From the NCBI GenBank assembly GCA_964644555.1, contig CAZXWI010000045.1, positions 1 to 12,468 of the forward strand: DNA of 12,468 bases. The letters run 5' to 3'. The position numbers and the translations under genes were made by a program. This DNA is from RUG14186 sp964644555. GTDB lineage: Bacteria; Bacillota; Clostridia; Eubacteriales; Anaerofustaceae. Under the pieces are notes generated by a model. The model saw only the letters and a list, made by a program, of their open reading frames with translations. It was not told the DNA's origin and made no database searches. Below are positions 6,265 to 12,468 of this stretch, piece by piece. How positions within the stretch are numbered: the first letter of the stretch is position 1; every line of letters starts with the position of its first letter.

Positions 6265-7629
6265 ATGGACGCAAAACAATTACAAGAGTACAGAACCAAA
6301 AATTATGTCGACTTGTATTCGGGAATTATCCCTGACAGATTCCCCGTTAATGACGGCTTAGGCGTAGAATTTCTCATTCAATACGCAGGCAAAGACCTGT
6401 TGGCAACCCAGTACGAATACTCAACAGAGCTTATCATCGAGATCTTGGAAAAAGCCATGGAAATCACAAACGGTGATAACTTCTCCGCATCATGGCCGAG
6501 AAACCCAATAGCTCTTATTTTCTCCAGAAACATAGGCAATGTTATGAGCAACACAGGATTCGTGCAGCATCCGGAAGTTTCGGGATTCTCGGCTGACGAA
6601 TACGATGAATTCATCAAGAACCCCCACGAATTTTTAACCGATGTGGTAGCTCCGAGAATTAACCCTGCCTACGCAGGCACAAAGGCGGAAATGGCTTTTG
6701 CTTTTGCAAGGCAATATATGGCATCAACCGCAGTAATGCGTATGTTCGGCGAAGCAAATGCATATATCCGCGATAAATACGGATTCTTCGAGCCTGTTGC
6801 AGGCTCAACGGGAATGACAAGCCCTCCATTTGACACATTGGCTGACTTTAACAGAGGATTTACGAATATCACCCTTGATATAAGAAGATGCCCGCAAAAG
6901 GTTTTGGATGCAATGGAAGCATTGATGCCCTTGGCTATATATCAGCAGAAAACACCGATTGTGGATATTACGGGTGCAAGCAGAATTATGACTCACATGG
7001 GCGTATTCCTAAAACAAAAAGACTTCGAAAAATTCTATTGGCCGACATTCAACAAGCTTTGCCACATTGCAGGCGAGAGAGGACAAAGAATGTATATCTT
7101 CTGCGAAGGCGATTGGACCAGATTTATCGACAACTTAAAAGAACTCCCCGTTGGTGCAAGATTATGGTTCGAATACGGTGATGCTCAAAAATACAAAGAC
7201 GAACTTGGCAGCCGCTACATTCTCGGTGGTTTATATCCGCTTACGCTTCTTAAAAACGGCACAAAAGAGCAATGTATCGACAAAGCAAAAGAACTTATCG
7301 ACATTATGGCACCGGGAGGCAACTTCTTCTTTGATTTCGATAAGCATACATTGAACATTTCGGATATCAATACAGAGAATTATGTTGCAGTTCAAAAATT
7401 CGCTTTAGAAAACGCAAAATACGATAATCCGGGCGAAATTTCGATAAACGAAAAATTTGAGGACAGCGTAGTTAAATATTCGGATAAATATCCCGAATTT
7501 AAATCAAAATACATTGTAAGCTGGGATGAATACAAAAAACTTTATCCGCCGGTAAACGATTTGGCAGACAGACTTATGAAAGAGCAATATGAAAAATATG
7601 TGGCTATGGTGCCGAGCTTCATAAGATAA
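6265..7629 (+). CDS. URO-D superfamily (MtaA/CmuA-like) methyltransferase, noncanonical paralog, 454 aa
   Basis: This is a paralog of the protein at 129-1499, almost the same length and collinear along it. Shared blocks are MSNTG (94-98) plus QHPE, DEYDEFIKNP (111-120), LDIRRCPQKVLDAMEAL (204-220), IMAPGG (347-352) and PEFKSKY..SWDEYKKLYP (410-428). The zinc-ligand positions of MtaA-type enzymes appear to be FCEGDW (279-284) and APGGNF (349-354), so the His-X-Cys...Cys set is missing here too; Cys280 is the only nearby thiol. It probably transfers methyl groups to or from a corrinoid protein. The start has GCGAGG at proper spacing. It stands alone between a strong promoter and a terminator, with a TetR gene downstream. 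No dedicated corrinoid protein gene is adjacent, so it may share one encoded elsewhere. Confidence 0.8.
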   Translation: MDAKQLQEYRTKNYVDLYSGIIPDRFPVNDGLGVEFLIQYAGKDLLATQYEYSTELIIEILEKAMEITNGDNFSASWPRNPIALIFSRNIGNVMSNTGFVQHPEVSGFSADEYDEFIKNPHEFLTDVVAPRINPAYAGTKAEMAFAFARQYMASTAVMRMFGEANAYIRDKYGFFEPVAGSTGMTSPPFDTLADFNRGFTNITLDIRRCPQKVLDAMEALMPLAIYQQKTPIVDITGASRIMTHMGVFLKQKDFEKFYWPTFNKLCHIAGERGQRMYIFCEGDWTRFIDNLKELPVGARLWFEYGDAQKYKDELGSRYILGGLYPLTLLKNGTKEQCIDKAKELIDIMAPGGNFFFDFDKHTLNISDINTENYVAVQKFALENAKYDNPGEISINEKFEDSVVKYSDKYPEFKSKYIVSWDEYKKLYPPVNDLADRLMKEQYEKYVAMVPSFIR

Positions 7630-7640
7630 AATCAACAAAA

Positions 7641-7676
7641 AAGAAAAAGCGGACTCAACGAGTCCCTTTTCTTTTA
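7641..7676 (+). terminator. Rho-independent terminator of the second URO-D gene
   Basis: GGACTC (7651-7656) and GAGTCC (7660-7665) pair around a 3-base loop, followed by CTTTTCTTTT. The A-rich bases before the stem (AAGAAAAAG) can pair with the T-rich tail, so it may also work in the reverse direction. Confidence 0.85.
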
Positions 7677-7693
7677 TTGGATTCTCAAGCAGT

Positions 7694-7715
7694 AAATTTA
7701 GGTGTACCTAAATTT
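7694..7715. promoter_or_regulatory. 22-bp palindrome, putative operator
   Basis: AAATTTAGGT (7694-7703) and ACCTAAATTT (7706-7715) are perfect inverted repeats around the two bases GT. There is no U-run after it, and a separate terminator already lies upstream, so a protein-binding site is more likely than a terminator. It lies about 170 bases upstream of the promoter of tetR gene 2, far for simple autorepression. Confidence 0.5.
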
Positions 7716-7834
7716 TACATCTTTAGTTTATCACTTTTTTTTAAATAGTCAATAGTTTAAATAAAAAAATATGAATTTTGTGCAAAATTTATTCGATATA
7801 AAATTAAACATCGCCATTCGCATTTATCAGCCTC

Positions 7835-7892
7835 TGCAAATAAGTAAGAAACTCAACTTATATTTGCAAAATATATGAGTTTATGGTATAAA
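7835..7892 (+). promoter_or_regulatory. Promoter of tetR gene 2 with flanking inverted repeat
   Basis: TTGCAA (7864-7869) and TATAAA (7887-7892) are spaced by 17 bases. An imperfect inverted repeat, TGCAAATAAGT (7835-7845) and ACTTATATTTGCA (7856-7868), overlaps the -35 element. Its half-site TGCAAAT resembles the GCAACAAAT/ATATTTGCT palindrome in the promoter of tetR gene 1, which suggests that the two related regulators recognise related operators. Confidence 0.6.
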
Positions 7893-7911
7893 TACACACT
7901 GAGGGAACAAT

Positions 7912-8589
7912 ATGCAAGAAAACAACACACTACAAACCAAACTCAATAAAAAAGACCTGCTTAAAAAGGTAGCAAAAGAACTTTTCTACAAACAAGGCTA
8001 CAACGACACCACATTTGTGCAGCTAAGCAATATATCGGGAGTAAATAACGGGCTTATAACCTATTATTTCAAAACAAAAGCCAATTTGGCAAGCCAGATA
8101 TTCACCGTATTCATATTCGATCTTCGTGATGAATTGGCAAAACAACTTCGTAATTTATGCGGCGATTTCGAATTGGCACTGTCCATTGCGGTGGAAACGA
8201 GAATACTGTTCCGATTGAATATAAGCAATAAAAATCTCAGTAAATTTATATCCGAATATTCCAAAGTGCAATATTCTACGGACTACAACGAAATCAAAGC
8301 CCAATATTACGGTATGCAAAAGCACCTTATCAACCCGAATATCAGCGATGAAGATATGCGACTTTATGAAGTCTGCCGCAGAGCCATCAACCAAGCCCTG
8401 GCAAATGCATACAGCGATAAATACACAAGTGCCTCCATAGAACATCTGGAAGAATACTCACTCAAACTGTTATTCTTCATGCTCGGCCTATCTGAAGAAC
8501 GAACACAACAGCTAATAGATGAATCGGCAGAGCTTGCAAATAAAATCAATATTACCGTAGAAAATGGGTTTAGCGTTATTGGAAAGTAA
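7912..8589 (+). CDS. TetR/AcrR-family transcriptional regulator 2 (paralog of regulator 1)
   Basis: A 225-aa protein with the N-terminal TetR domain: LLKKVAKELFYKQGYNDTTF (residues 16-35) and the helix-turn-helix LSNISGVNNGLITYYFKTKANL (38-59). It is paralogous to the regulator at 3200-3904: GVNNGL.TYY..TK.NL is nearly identical, and the ligand domains share YY..QK.LINPNISD.D. This conserved C-terminal core suggests similar effectors. GAGGGA before the ATG at 7912 supports the start. It follows the second URO-D gene in the same direction but has its own promoter and an upstream terminator. Likely targets are its own promoter and the promoter at 6196. Whether it represses or activates cannot be told. 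Confidence 0.9.
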   Translation: MQENNTLQTKLNKKDLLKKVAKELFYKQGYNDTTFVQLSNISGVNNGLITYYFKTKANLASQIFTVFIFDLRDELAKQLRNLCGDFELALSIAVETRILFRLNISNKNLSKFISEYSKVQYSTDYNEIKAQYYGMQKHLINPNISDEDMRLYEVCRRAINQALANAYSDKYTSASIEHLEEYSLKLLFFMLGLSEERTQQLIDESAELANKINITVENGFSVIGK

Positions 8590-8590
8590 A

Positions 8591-8647
8591 TGTGGGGGAA
8601 GCCCACAGACTCCACCTTTTTATGCAAACTTCGTTTGCAAATAGGTG
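8591..8647 (+). other. Two consecutive hairpins after tetR gene 2
   Basis: Just after the stop codon, TGTGGG (8591-8596) pairs with CCCACA (8602-8607). Next, TGCAAAC (8623-8629) pairs with GTTTGCA (8633-8639) around TTC, and this stem is enclosed by CACCT and AGGTG at its base (8613-8617, about 8643-8647). No U-run follows either. They could protect the mRNA end, form a small 3' UTR RNA, or be the remains of a small inserted element. Confidence 0.45.
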
Positions 8648-8688
8648 TGAACGCTACAAAATACCAAGCTATTTACGCAAATTTAAAA

Positions 8689-8718
8689 AAAATGTATCCG
8701 AATTAACGGATACATTTT
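8689..8718. terminator. Bidirectional terminator between tetR gene 2 and the minus-strand operon
   Basis: AAAATGTATCCG (8689-8700) and CGGATACATTTT (8707-8718) are perfect inverted repeats around AATTAA. Each strand shows an A-rich start and a T-rich end. It lies six bases after the end of the last minus-strand gene and about 100 bases after the plus-strand regulator, so it can stop both transcripts. Confidence 0.85.
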
Positions 8719-8723
8719 CTATT

Positions 8724-9334
8724 TTAGTTATTTGCATGATATTTTTGAGCAAACTCTCTGCCGTATTTGGCGAGTTCGTCCATGACAATACTGTTATTCC
8801 ACTCTCTGAAACATACGCTGTTGGGGATTGACGGTAAGAATCTTCCTGCAGGGCAATATGTATCGATAGTGCGCCTTACTTCGGCACGAATTTCTTCTTC
8901 GGTTATATTTTCAATATCTACTTTAGGACCGTCAATACCGCCGACCAAGGCAAGTTTGCCTTTTGTTATCTCCTGAATTTTTACTATATCATTTTGAGCT
9001 ATAACACCTTGCCAGATATCAACACCTATTTCCATCATATCTTCGACAATGGGCTGACAAATGCAATCCGCATGATGCATATATATCATGCTACATTCGT
9101 GAATAGTGTCGGCTATCTCCTTTTGCAAAGGCTTGATTATCTCCCTCCATACCGATGGAGGTAAAAACAAGTTTTGTTTTGAACCCCAGTCATCGTGGTA
9201 GAAAATTACTTCAAGCCGGCAATGCTCCGCCATAACAGGATCGGGAAAATAAGATGCAATGCCGACATAAAATTTCCGTAATATTCGGGAACTTTTCAGT
9301 CCAATATGGTTTGTGCGTTTTCACGAGGGTGCAT
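8724..9334 (-). pseudogene. Broken URO-D/MtaA-like methyltransferase gene
   Basis: An open frame of 169 aa (9233-8724) corresponds to the C-terminal half of a URO-D methyltransferase: HDDWGSKQN near its start, HHADCICQPI at the metal-ligand region, and LVGGIDGP. Upstream, the beginning of such a protein is still readable from 9334 (MHPRENAQTILD), preceded by GGAAGG. It then hits an in-frame TGA (9298-9296), continues as KVPEYYGNFMSAL, and shifts frame before FPDPVM. The segment between PDPVM and HDDWG, normally well over 100 residues, is missing. So there are three lesions: nonsense, frameshift and central deletion. It is last in the operon, directly after the methyltetrahydrofolate methyltransferase gene. 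The 169-aa frame itself has no convincing ribosome binding site. Confidence 0.8.
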
Positions 9335-9359
9335 AAACATACCTTCCATTATTTAATTG

Positions 9360-10163
9360 TTATTTTTTAGTACCGAAGATACCTTCCCTATAAGCACCGA
9401 TATATTCAATACACATTTCGTCTATTCCGAGGCAAGCTTCCGTTGCATAAATCATGCCCATCATATCTCTGTTGAGCGGGTCTAATACAGCGCTGTCCAT
9501 ACCTGCTTTCATTGCTAATACGACAAATGCCTGGTTAACGAGCTTTCTTGCGGGCAAGTTAAATGAAATATTCGATACCGCACCGGTAATGTGAATAGTC
9601 GGATATTTTTCTTTGATAGAATGCATAACTTCTTCCACCATGGCAATGCCGTCCTCTGAAGTGCAAAGCATTTCAACCAATGGGTCAATATGGATTCTGT
9701 TTGGTTTGATACCGTATTTTTCGGCTTCAGCCATGATATCATCAAATACTTTTATTCTGTCCTCGGCAGTTTTGGGGATACCGCTGTTATCGTTAAGAAG
9801 CGCTACCACATCCCACTTTGTATCGGCAATTACGGGGAAAACAACCTGCATTTTGTCACCTTCGCCTGATACGGAGTTGATTAGACCCGGTTTATTGCAA
9901 TACTGAATACATTCTACACAAGTTTTCGCATTGGGGCTGTCTATGGCAATGGGTGTATCCGTTACCGACTGTACCAAGTCGATAAGCCATTTCATCGTTT
10001 CTACTTCTATCTCATCTTCAACGGAAGCACATACATCGATATAGGTAGCGCCTGCTTCGGATTGAGCTATTGCCAATTTCTTGATGTGTTCCTCATCTCT
10101 TTCGGCAATCGCTTTTGCCACCGAAGGAATAGAGCCGTTAATTTTTTCACCGATTATAATCAT
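9360..10163 (-). CDS. Methyltetrahydrofolate:corrinoid methyltransferase (DHPS-like TIM barrel)
   Basis: A 267-aa cytoplasmic enzyme of the pterin-binding family (AcsE/MtvA/MtgA type). It exchanges a methyl group between a corrinoid protein and tetrahydrofolate, feeding methyl groups to the Wood-Ljungdahl or C1 pathway. Family marks in order: GEKING (5-10), AGATYIDVC (37-45), DSPN (75-78), NSVSGE (96-101), HIDPL (158-162) and SNISFNLP (197-204), whose first Asn (198) matches the catalytic Asn of AcsE-type enzymes, then LDPLNRD (227-233). Length fits the family, which is shorter than dihydropteroate synthases with extra domains. It lies 23 bases downstream of the URO-D gene in the same direction, so the pair likely works as the substrate-side and folate-side methyltransferases of one system. 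A weak AAAGGG serves as ribosome binding site. Confidence 0.9.
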   Translation of the reverse strand: MIIIGEKINGSIPSVAKAIAERDEEHIKKLAIAQSEAGATYIDVCASVEDEIEVETMKWLIDLVQSVTDTPIAIDSPNAKTCVECIQYCNKPGLINSVSGEGDKMQVVFPVIADTKWDVVALLNDNSGIPKTAEDRIKVFDDIMAEAEKYGIKPNRIHIDPLVEMLCTSEDGIAMVEEVMHSIKEKYPTIHITGAVSNISFNLPARKLVNQAFVVLAMKAGMDSAVLDPLNRDMMGMIYATEACLGIDEMCIEYIGAYREGIFGTKK

Positions 10164-10186
10164 TTCAGTTTCCCTTTCTTAATTAG

Positions 10187-11275
10187 CTATTTTGAAAATT
10201 TAATACGAGTTTGTTTGTATACTTCTTCTCTGAAGTAGGGATATTGTATTTCTGCGGCATACATCGTGCATTGTGAAGGCTTGTCGTAGTTGCAATATTT
10301 ATCAACATACTCTCTTGCTGCTGCTCTTTGTTCCTCTTCCGATGAATCCAAATTTAGCTGTGTAGCAGGGCAAACATTAAGAAGTATTTTATCACCGTAT
10401 TCTTCGTAAAGCTTATGGGTATCGTTCATGGGCATTGGAGTCCAGCTGTCCCAACCAGCCGCAATAATGGCTTCGATTCTGCTTTCGATATGTCCGCAAG
10501 AGTGTAAATCTGCGATTTTGCCTTTAGAATGAATATGGTCTACCAATTTTTTCATATGCGGTACTATCATTTCCATAGCAGTGTCCTGCGAGAAGAACGG
10601 GTTAGCCTGACTGCCCCAGTCATCATGCACTGTGAAACCGTCGATATTATCGTAATATTCGAGCATTTTATCGACTATGCGACACATAAGATCAGTTGTT
10701 TTTTCAAATAAATCGTTGATTGCGTCCTGCTGGTCCTCGTCAATGAGAGCAACTGCGGCATTTTCGAATTCCATAAACGAAATCAATCTTTCGAACCATG
10801 CACCGTTTAAAAGCCACGCAAAATTACATTTGTTCGGGTTTAAGAAATCTTTATTGGCTTTTGCGCTGCCTTCCCAATCCCAACTGTCGATATCGGGGAA
10901 AACGAGCTTGTCATACCATTCGTTGGCATCTTCCATAAAGGGTTTGCCCGGTCGAACCATGCTGCCGCCTGCCACGGGAACATATTCCCATTCGATACCG
11001 AACATATCTTTTCCACCGTAAAGAGCAGGATCCATCATTTCTTTTTCGAAAACGAATCCCCTTGCCACATTATCGGGAATTACTTTAGGAGCAAACATAC
11101 CCGTATCGCCCGACATATACATATACACAGGCTCTTTTCTGTAGTTTGCCAAAATGTTTTCTTTTCCGCTTACGGGAGTATCATACATTGCGATTCCGGG
11201 AGCATTCGGATTCATTCTGTTTGGTACGACTTGTACCGGAATTAATTCTTCTTCTTTAAAAGGGATTTTAACCAT
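10187..11275 (-). CDS. URO-D superfamily methyltransferase with canonical zinc motif, MtaA/CmuA-like
   Basis: A 362-aa enzyme of the MtaA/CmuA branch. It carries HDDWGS (217-222) and LHSCGHIE (257-264), which supplies the His258-X-Cys260 pair of the zinc site. Cys336 in SQCTMYA, 76 residues later, is a good candidate third ligand; Cys302 is an alternative. In this family zinc activates the thiol or methyl acceptor for transfer with a corrinoid protein. It differs clearly from the two 455-aa paralogs in this window, which lack these residues, and its nearest relative here is the broken gene at 8724-9334. AAGGAGG six bases upstream supports the start. It follows the His-rich protein gene by 18 bases and precedes the folate methyltransferase gene. 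No corrinoid protein gene is visible in this operon. Confidence 0.85.
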   Translation of the reverse strand: MVKIPFKEEELIPVQVVPNRMNPNAPGIAMYDTPVSGKENILANYRKEPVYMYMSGDTGMFAPKVIPDNVARGFVFEKEMMDPALYGGKDMFGIEWEYVPVAGGSMVRPGKPFMEDANEWYDKLVFPDIDSWDWEGSAKANKDFLNPNKCNFAWLLNGAWFERLISFMEFENAAVALIDEDQQDAINDLFEKTTDLMCRIVDKMLEYYDNIDGFTVHDDWGSQANPFFSQDTAMEMIVPHMKKLVDHIHSKGKIADLHSCGHIESRIEAIIAAGWDSWTPMPMNDTHKLYEEYGDKILLNVCPATQLNLDSSEEEQRAAAREYVDKYCNYDKPSQCTMYAAEIQYPYFREEVYKQTRIKFSK

Positions 11276-11293
11276 AGTTTTCCTCCTTAAAAT

Positions 11294-11821
11294 TTATTGA
11301 TTAAATTTATTTTTCAGCGTTTCATAGCTTTCACTTATGATATTTTCAAGGGAATCCCCGTCCACATTAAACACAATGGCAACACCCTCTATAAATACCT
11401 TTTTTATTTCAATGGGGTTTTCACTTACTTCACCGTCATATGTAACAGATAACATTTTCCCACTCTCGCTAAAGCAAACCACAGCTTTAATATGCCCTAT
11501 GATTCCCCCGAGAGCTTCAACACATCTGCCTATATCCAATAAAAATTCCCCTAATTTTTCATTGGAACATGACAATTCATTTACATTGATATCGAATTTA
11601 TATGATGCGATAACCGATTGGTCGTGATACGAAATGCTCACATTACACTCTTTTTTCTTTTCATGCTCATGATGGTGATGTTCATAATTACAGGAACATC
11701 CTTCGTGATGCTCATGGTGTTCGTGGTGTTCATGTTCGCTATGCAATTTTCCACAGCCGCAATCGCAATGAGAATGATTTTCGCTTATATGTTCATCAAT
11801 ATCATAATTTGATTTATCCAT
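11294..11821 (-). CDS. His/Cys-rich metal-binding protein linked to CobW GTPase
   Basis: I do not recognise a named family. The N-terminal third (residues 11-54, counting from the start chosen here) is a metal-binding tract: HSHCDCGCGKLHSE, repeated EHH units, GCSC and HHHHEHE. The remaining 120 residues form an ordinary alpha/beta-like domain without membrane segments. The ATG at 11821 has GGAGGG four to five bases upstream. An alternative ATG at 11839 overlaps the stop codon of the GTPase gene (TAATG) and would add MHMEGK, permitting translational coupling. Position between a CobW-type GTPase and a zinc-type methyltransferase suggests a zinc or cobalt store or chaperone. Similar His-rich stretches occur in hydrogenase and nitrile hydratase metal chaperones, but no such enzyme is nearby. 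Confidence 0.7.
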   Translation of the reverse strand: MDKSNYDIDEHISENHSHCDCGCGKLHSEHEHHEHHEHHEGCSCNYEHHHHEHEKKKECNVSISYHDQSVIASYKFDINVNELSCSNEKLGEFLLDIGRCVEALGGIIGHIKAVVCFSESGKMLSVTYDGEVSENPIEIKKVFIEGVAIVFNVDGDSLENIISESYETLKNKFNQ

Positions 11822-11838
11822 TTTGCCCTCCATATGCA

Positions 11839-12438
11839 TTATTCGCCTAACAGCTTACCGATTATTTCATCATTTAAGCCCTGTGTAGCACTGGCGTAGA
11901 AATATTCGGCGGAAGCATTAAACTCTTTTGCCGTATCGGTTACATATTTTATTTCGGATTCGTCAACAAGGTCTGTTTTGTTGACGATTATAATATCCAC
12001 TTCTCTAAGCTGGTCTTTTAGTATCATGCCCATAGGCACGATAAGCCTTCTCCAGCGTTTTGCATCTATCACACAGCATATTTTGCACCTAACATCGAGT
12101 GTTTTTAAAATATTTTCCTTTATATTAAACGGATACCCGACTCCCGATGCTTCTATTATTATCAATTCGGGTGATATATCATTTTGAATTCTTTTTACAT
12201 TGTCGGCAATTTCGCCTCCCATGGTGCAGCAAATACATCCCGAAAACATATTTTCGACCTTGTATCCGTTTGCGCCAAGCACCTGATTGTCTATTCCGAC
12301 TTCACCTATCTCGTTTTCTATTACAACGACCCGAGCTTTATCGGGTTCATTGCCTTCTCCTATAACTCTCTTTGCAATTTGGGAAATTACACTGGTTTTC
12401 CCCGAACCTAAGAATCCGCCTAATATTAAAATTTTCAT
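11839..12438 (-). CDS. CobW/COG0523-type GTPase, G domain only
   Basis: A 199-aa P-loop GTPase of the G3E family (CobW/HypB/UreG). Visible marks: Walker A GGFLGSGKT (7-15), ENEIGEVGID (41-50), the metal-binding CICC (68-71) in the CxCC motif, IIEASGVGYP (94-103) and NKTD (153-156). The CobW C-terminal domain is missing; the protein ends about where the G domain does, so the downstream His-rich protein may take over the metal-handling part. Such GTPases insert zinc, cobalt or other metals into client proteins. I chose ATG at 12438 because GAGG lies eight bases before it; the in-frame GTG at 12447 touches that site and is unlikely. It is probably first in the minus-strand operon. The promoter is mostly outside the window; TATATAT at the edge could belong to it. 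Confidence 0.88.
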   Translation of the reverse strand: MKILILGGFLGSGKTSVISQIAKRVIGEGNEPDKARVVVIENEIGEVGIDNQVLGANGYKVENMFSGCICCTMGGEIADNVKRIQNDISPELIIIEASGVGYPFNIKENILKTLDVRCKICCVIDAKRWRRLIVPMGMILKDQLREVDIIIVNKTDLVDESEIKYVTDTAKEFNASAEYFYASATQGLNDEIIGKLLGE

Positions 12439-12468
12439 AAAGGCCACCTCTTTTTACATATATATAAT

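Noticed and set aside
9296..9298. In-frame TGA as a selenocysteine codon in the broken URO-D gene
   Set aside because: The same gene also has a frameshift and a large central deletion, no selenocysteine-insertion stem-loop was apparent after it, and this position is not a catalytic site.
9613..9906. Plus-strand open frame opposite the folate methyltransferase
   Set aside because: Antisense shadow; the minus-strand frame has all family motifs.
11618..11812. Plus-strand hydrophobic open frame of 64 codons (Met/Phe/Ile-rich, membrane-like)
   Set aside because: It is the complement of the His-rich coding tract; CAT/CAC codons read backwards give Met and Val, creating a false membrane segment.

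Overview
The window looks like part of the chromosome of a low-GC anaerobic Firmicute, probably a clostridial acetogen or methyl-compound user. Reasons: AT-rich DNA, near-consensus sigma-A promoters, AGGAGG-type ribosome binding sites, and genes for corrinoid-dependent methyl transfer. I cannot name the genus.

Region 1 (1-4010) is a divergent module. A TetR regulator (3200-3904, +) faces a minus-strand operon. The operon encodes an MFS/GPH transporter (2918-1545), a 456-aa URO-D-superfamily methyltransferase (1499-129) and the start of a gene that looks like a corrinoid protein, cut by the window edge (52-1). Both promoters carry repeats or palindromes placed like operators.

Region 2 (about 4020-6120) is unlike its flanks. 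It holds a two-gene minus-strand operon (a PD-(D/E)xK-nuclease-like protein and a DUF6508-like protein), a divergent 59-aa ribbon-helix-helix protein, and decayed coding relics. One relic is the C-terminus of a tyrosine recombinase. It is probably a degraded integrative element lying between two related modules.

Region 3 (6196-8720) repeats the logic of region 1. A second URO-D methyltransferase (6265-7629, +), paralogous to the first, has a consensus promoter. It is followed by a second TetR regulator (7912-8589, +), paralogous to the first. The intergenic DNA carries palindromes and three consecutive hairpins.

Region 4 (8724-12438, minus strand) reads as one operon in the order CobW-type GTPase, His-rich metal-binding protein, URO-D methyltransferase with an intact His-X-Cys zinc motif, methyltetrahydrofolate:corrinoid methyltransferase, and a broken third-type URO-D gene.

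Taken together, substrate may enter through the GPH transporter. URO-D methyltransferases would move its methyl group to a corrinoid protein, and the DHPS-fold methyltransferase would pass it on to tetrahydrofolate. The CobW/His-rich pair may supply metal. The two TetR proteins probably sense the substrates. The substrates cannot be read from the sequence. The most notable feature is that both TetR-linked URO-D paralogs lack the zinc-ligand pattern that the region 4 enzyme keeps.
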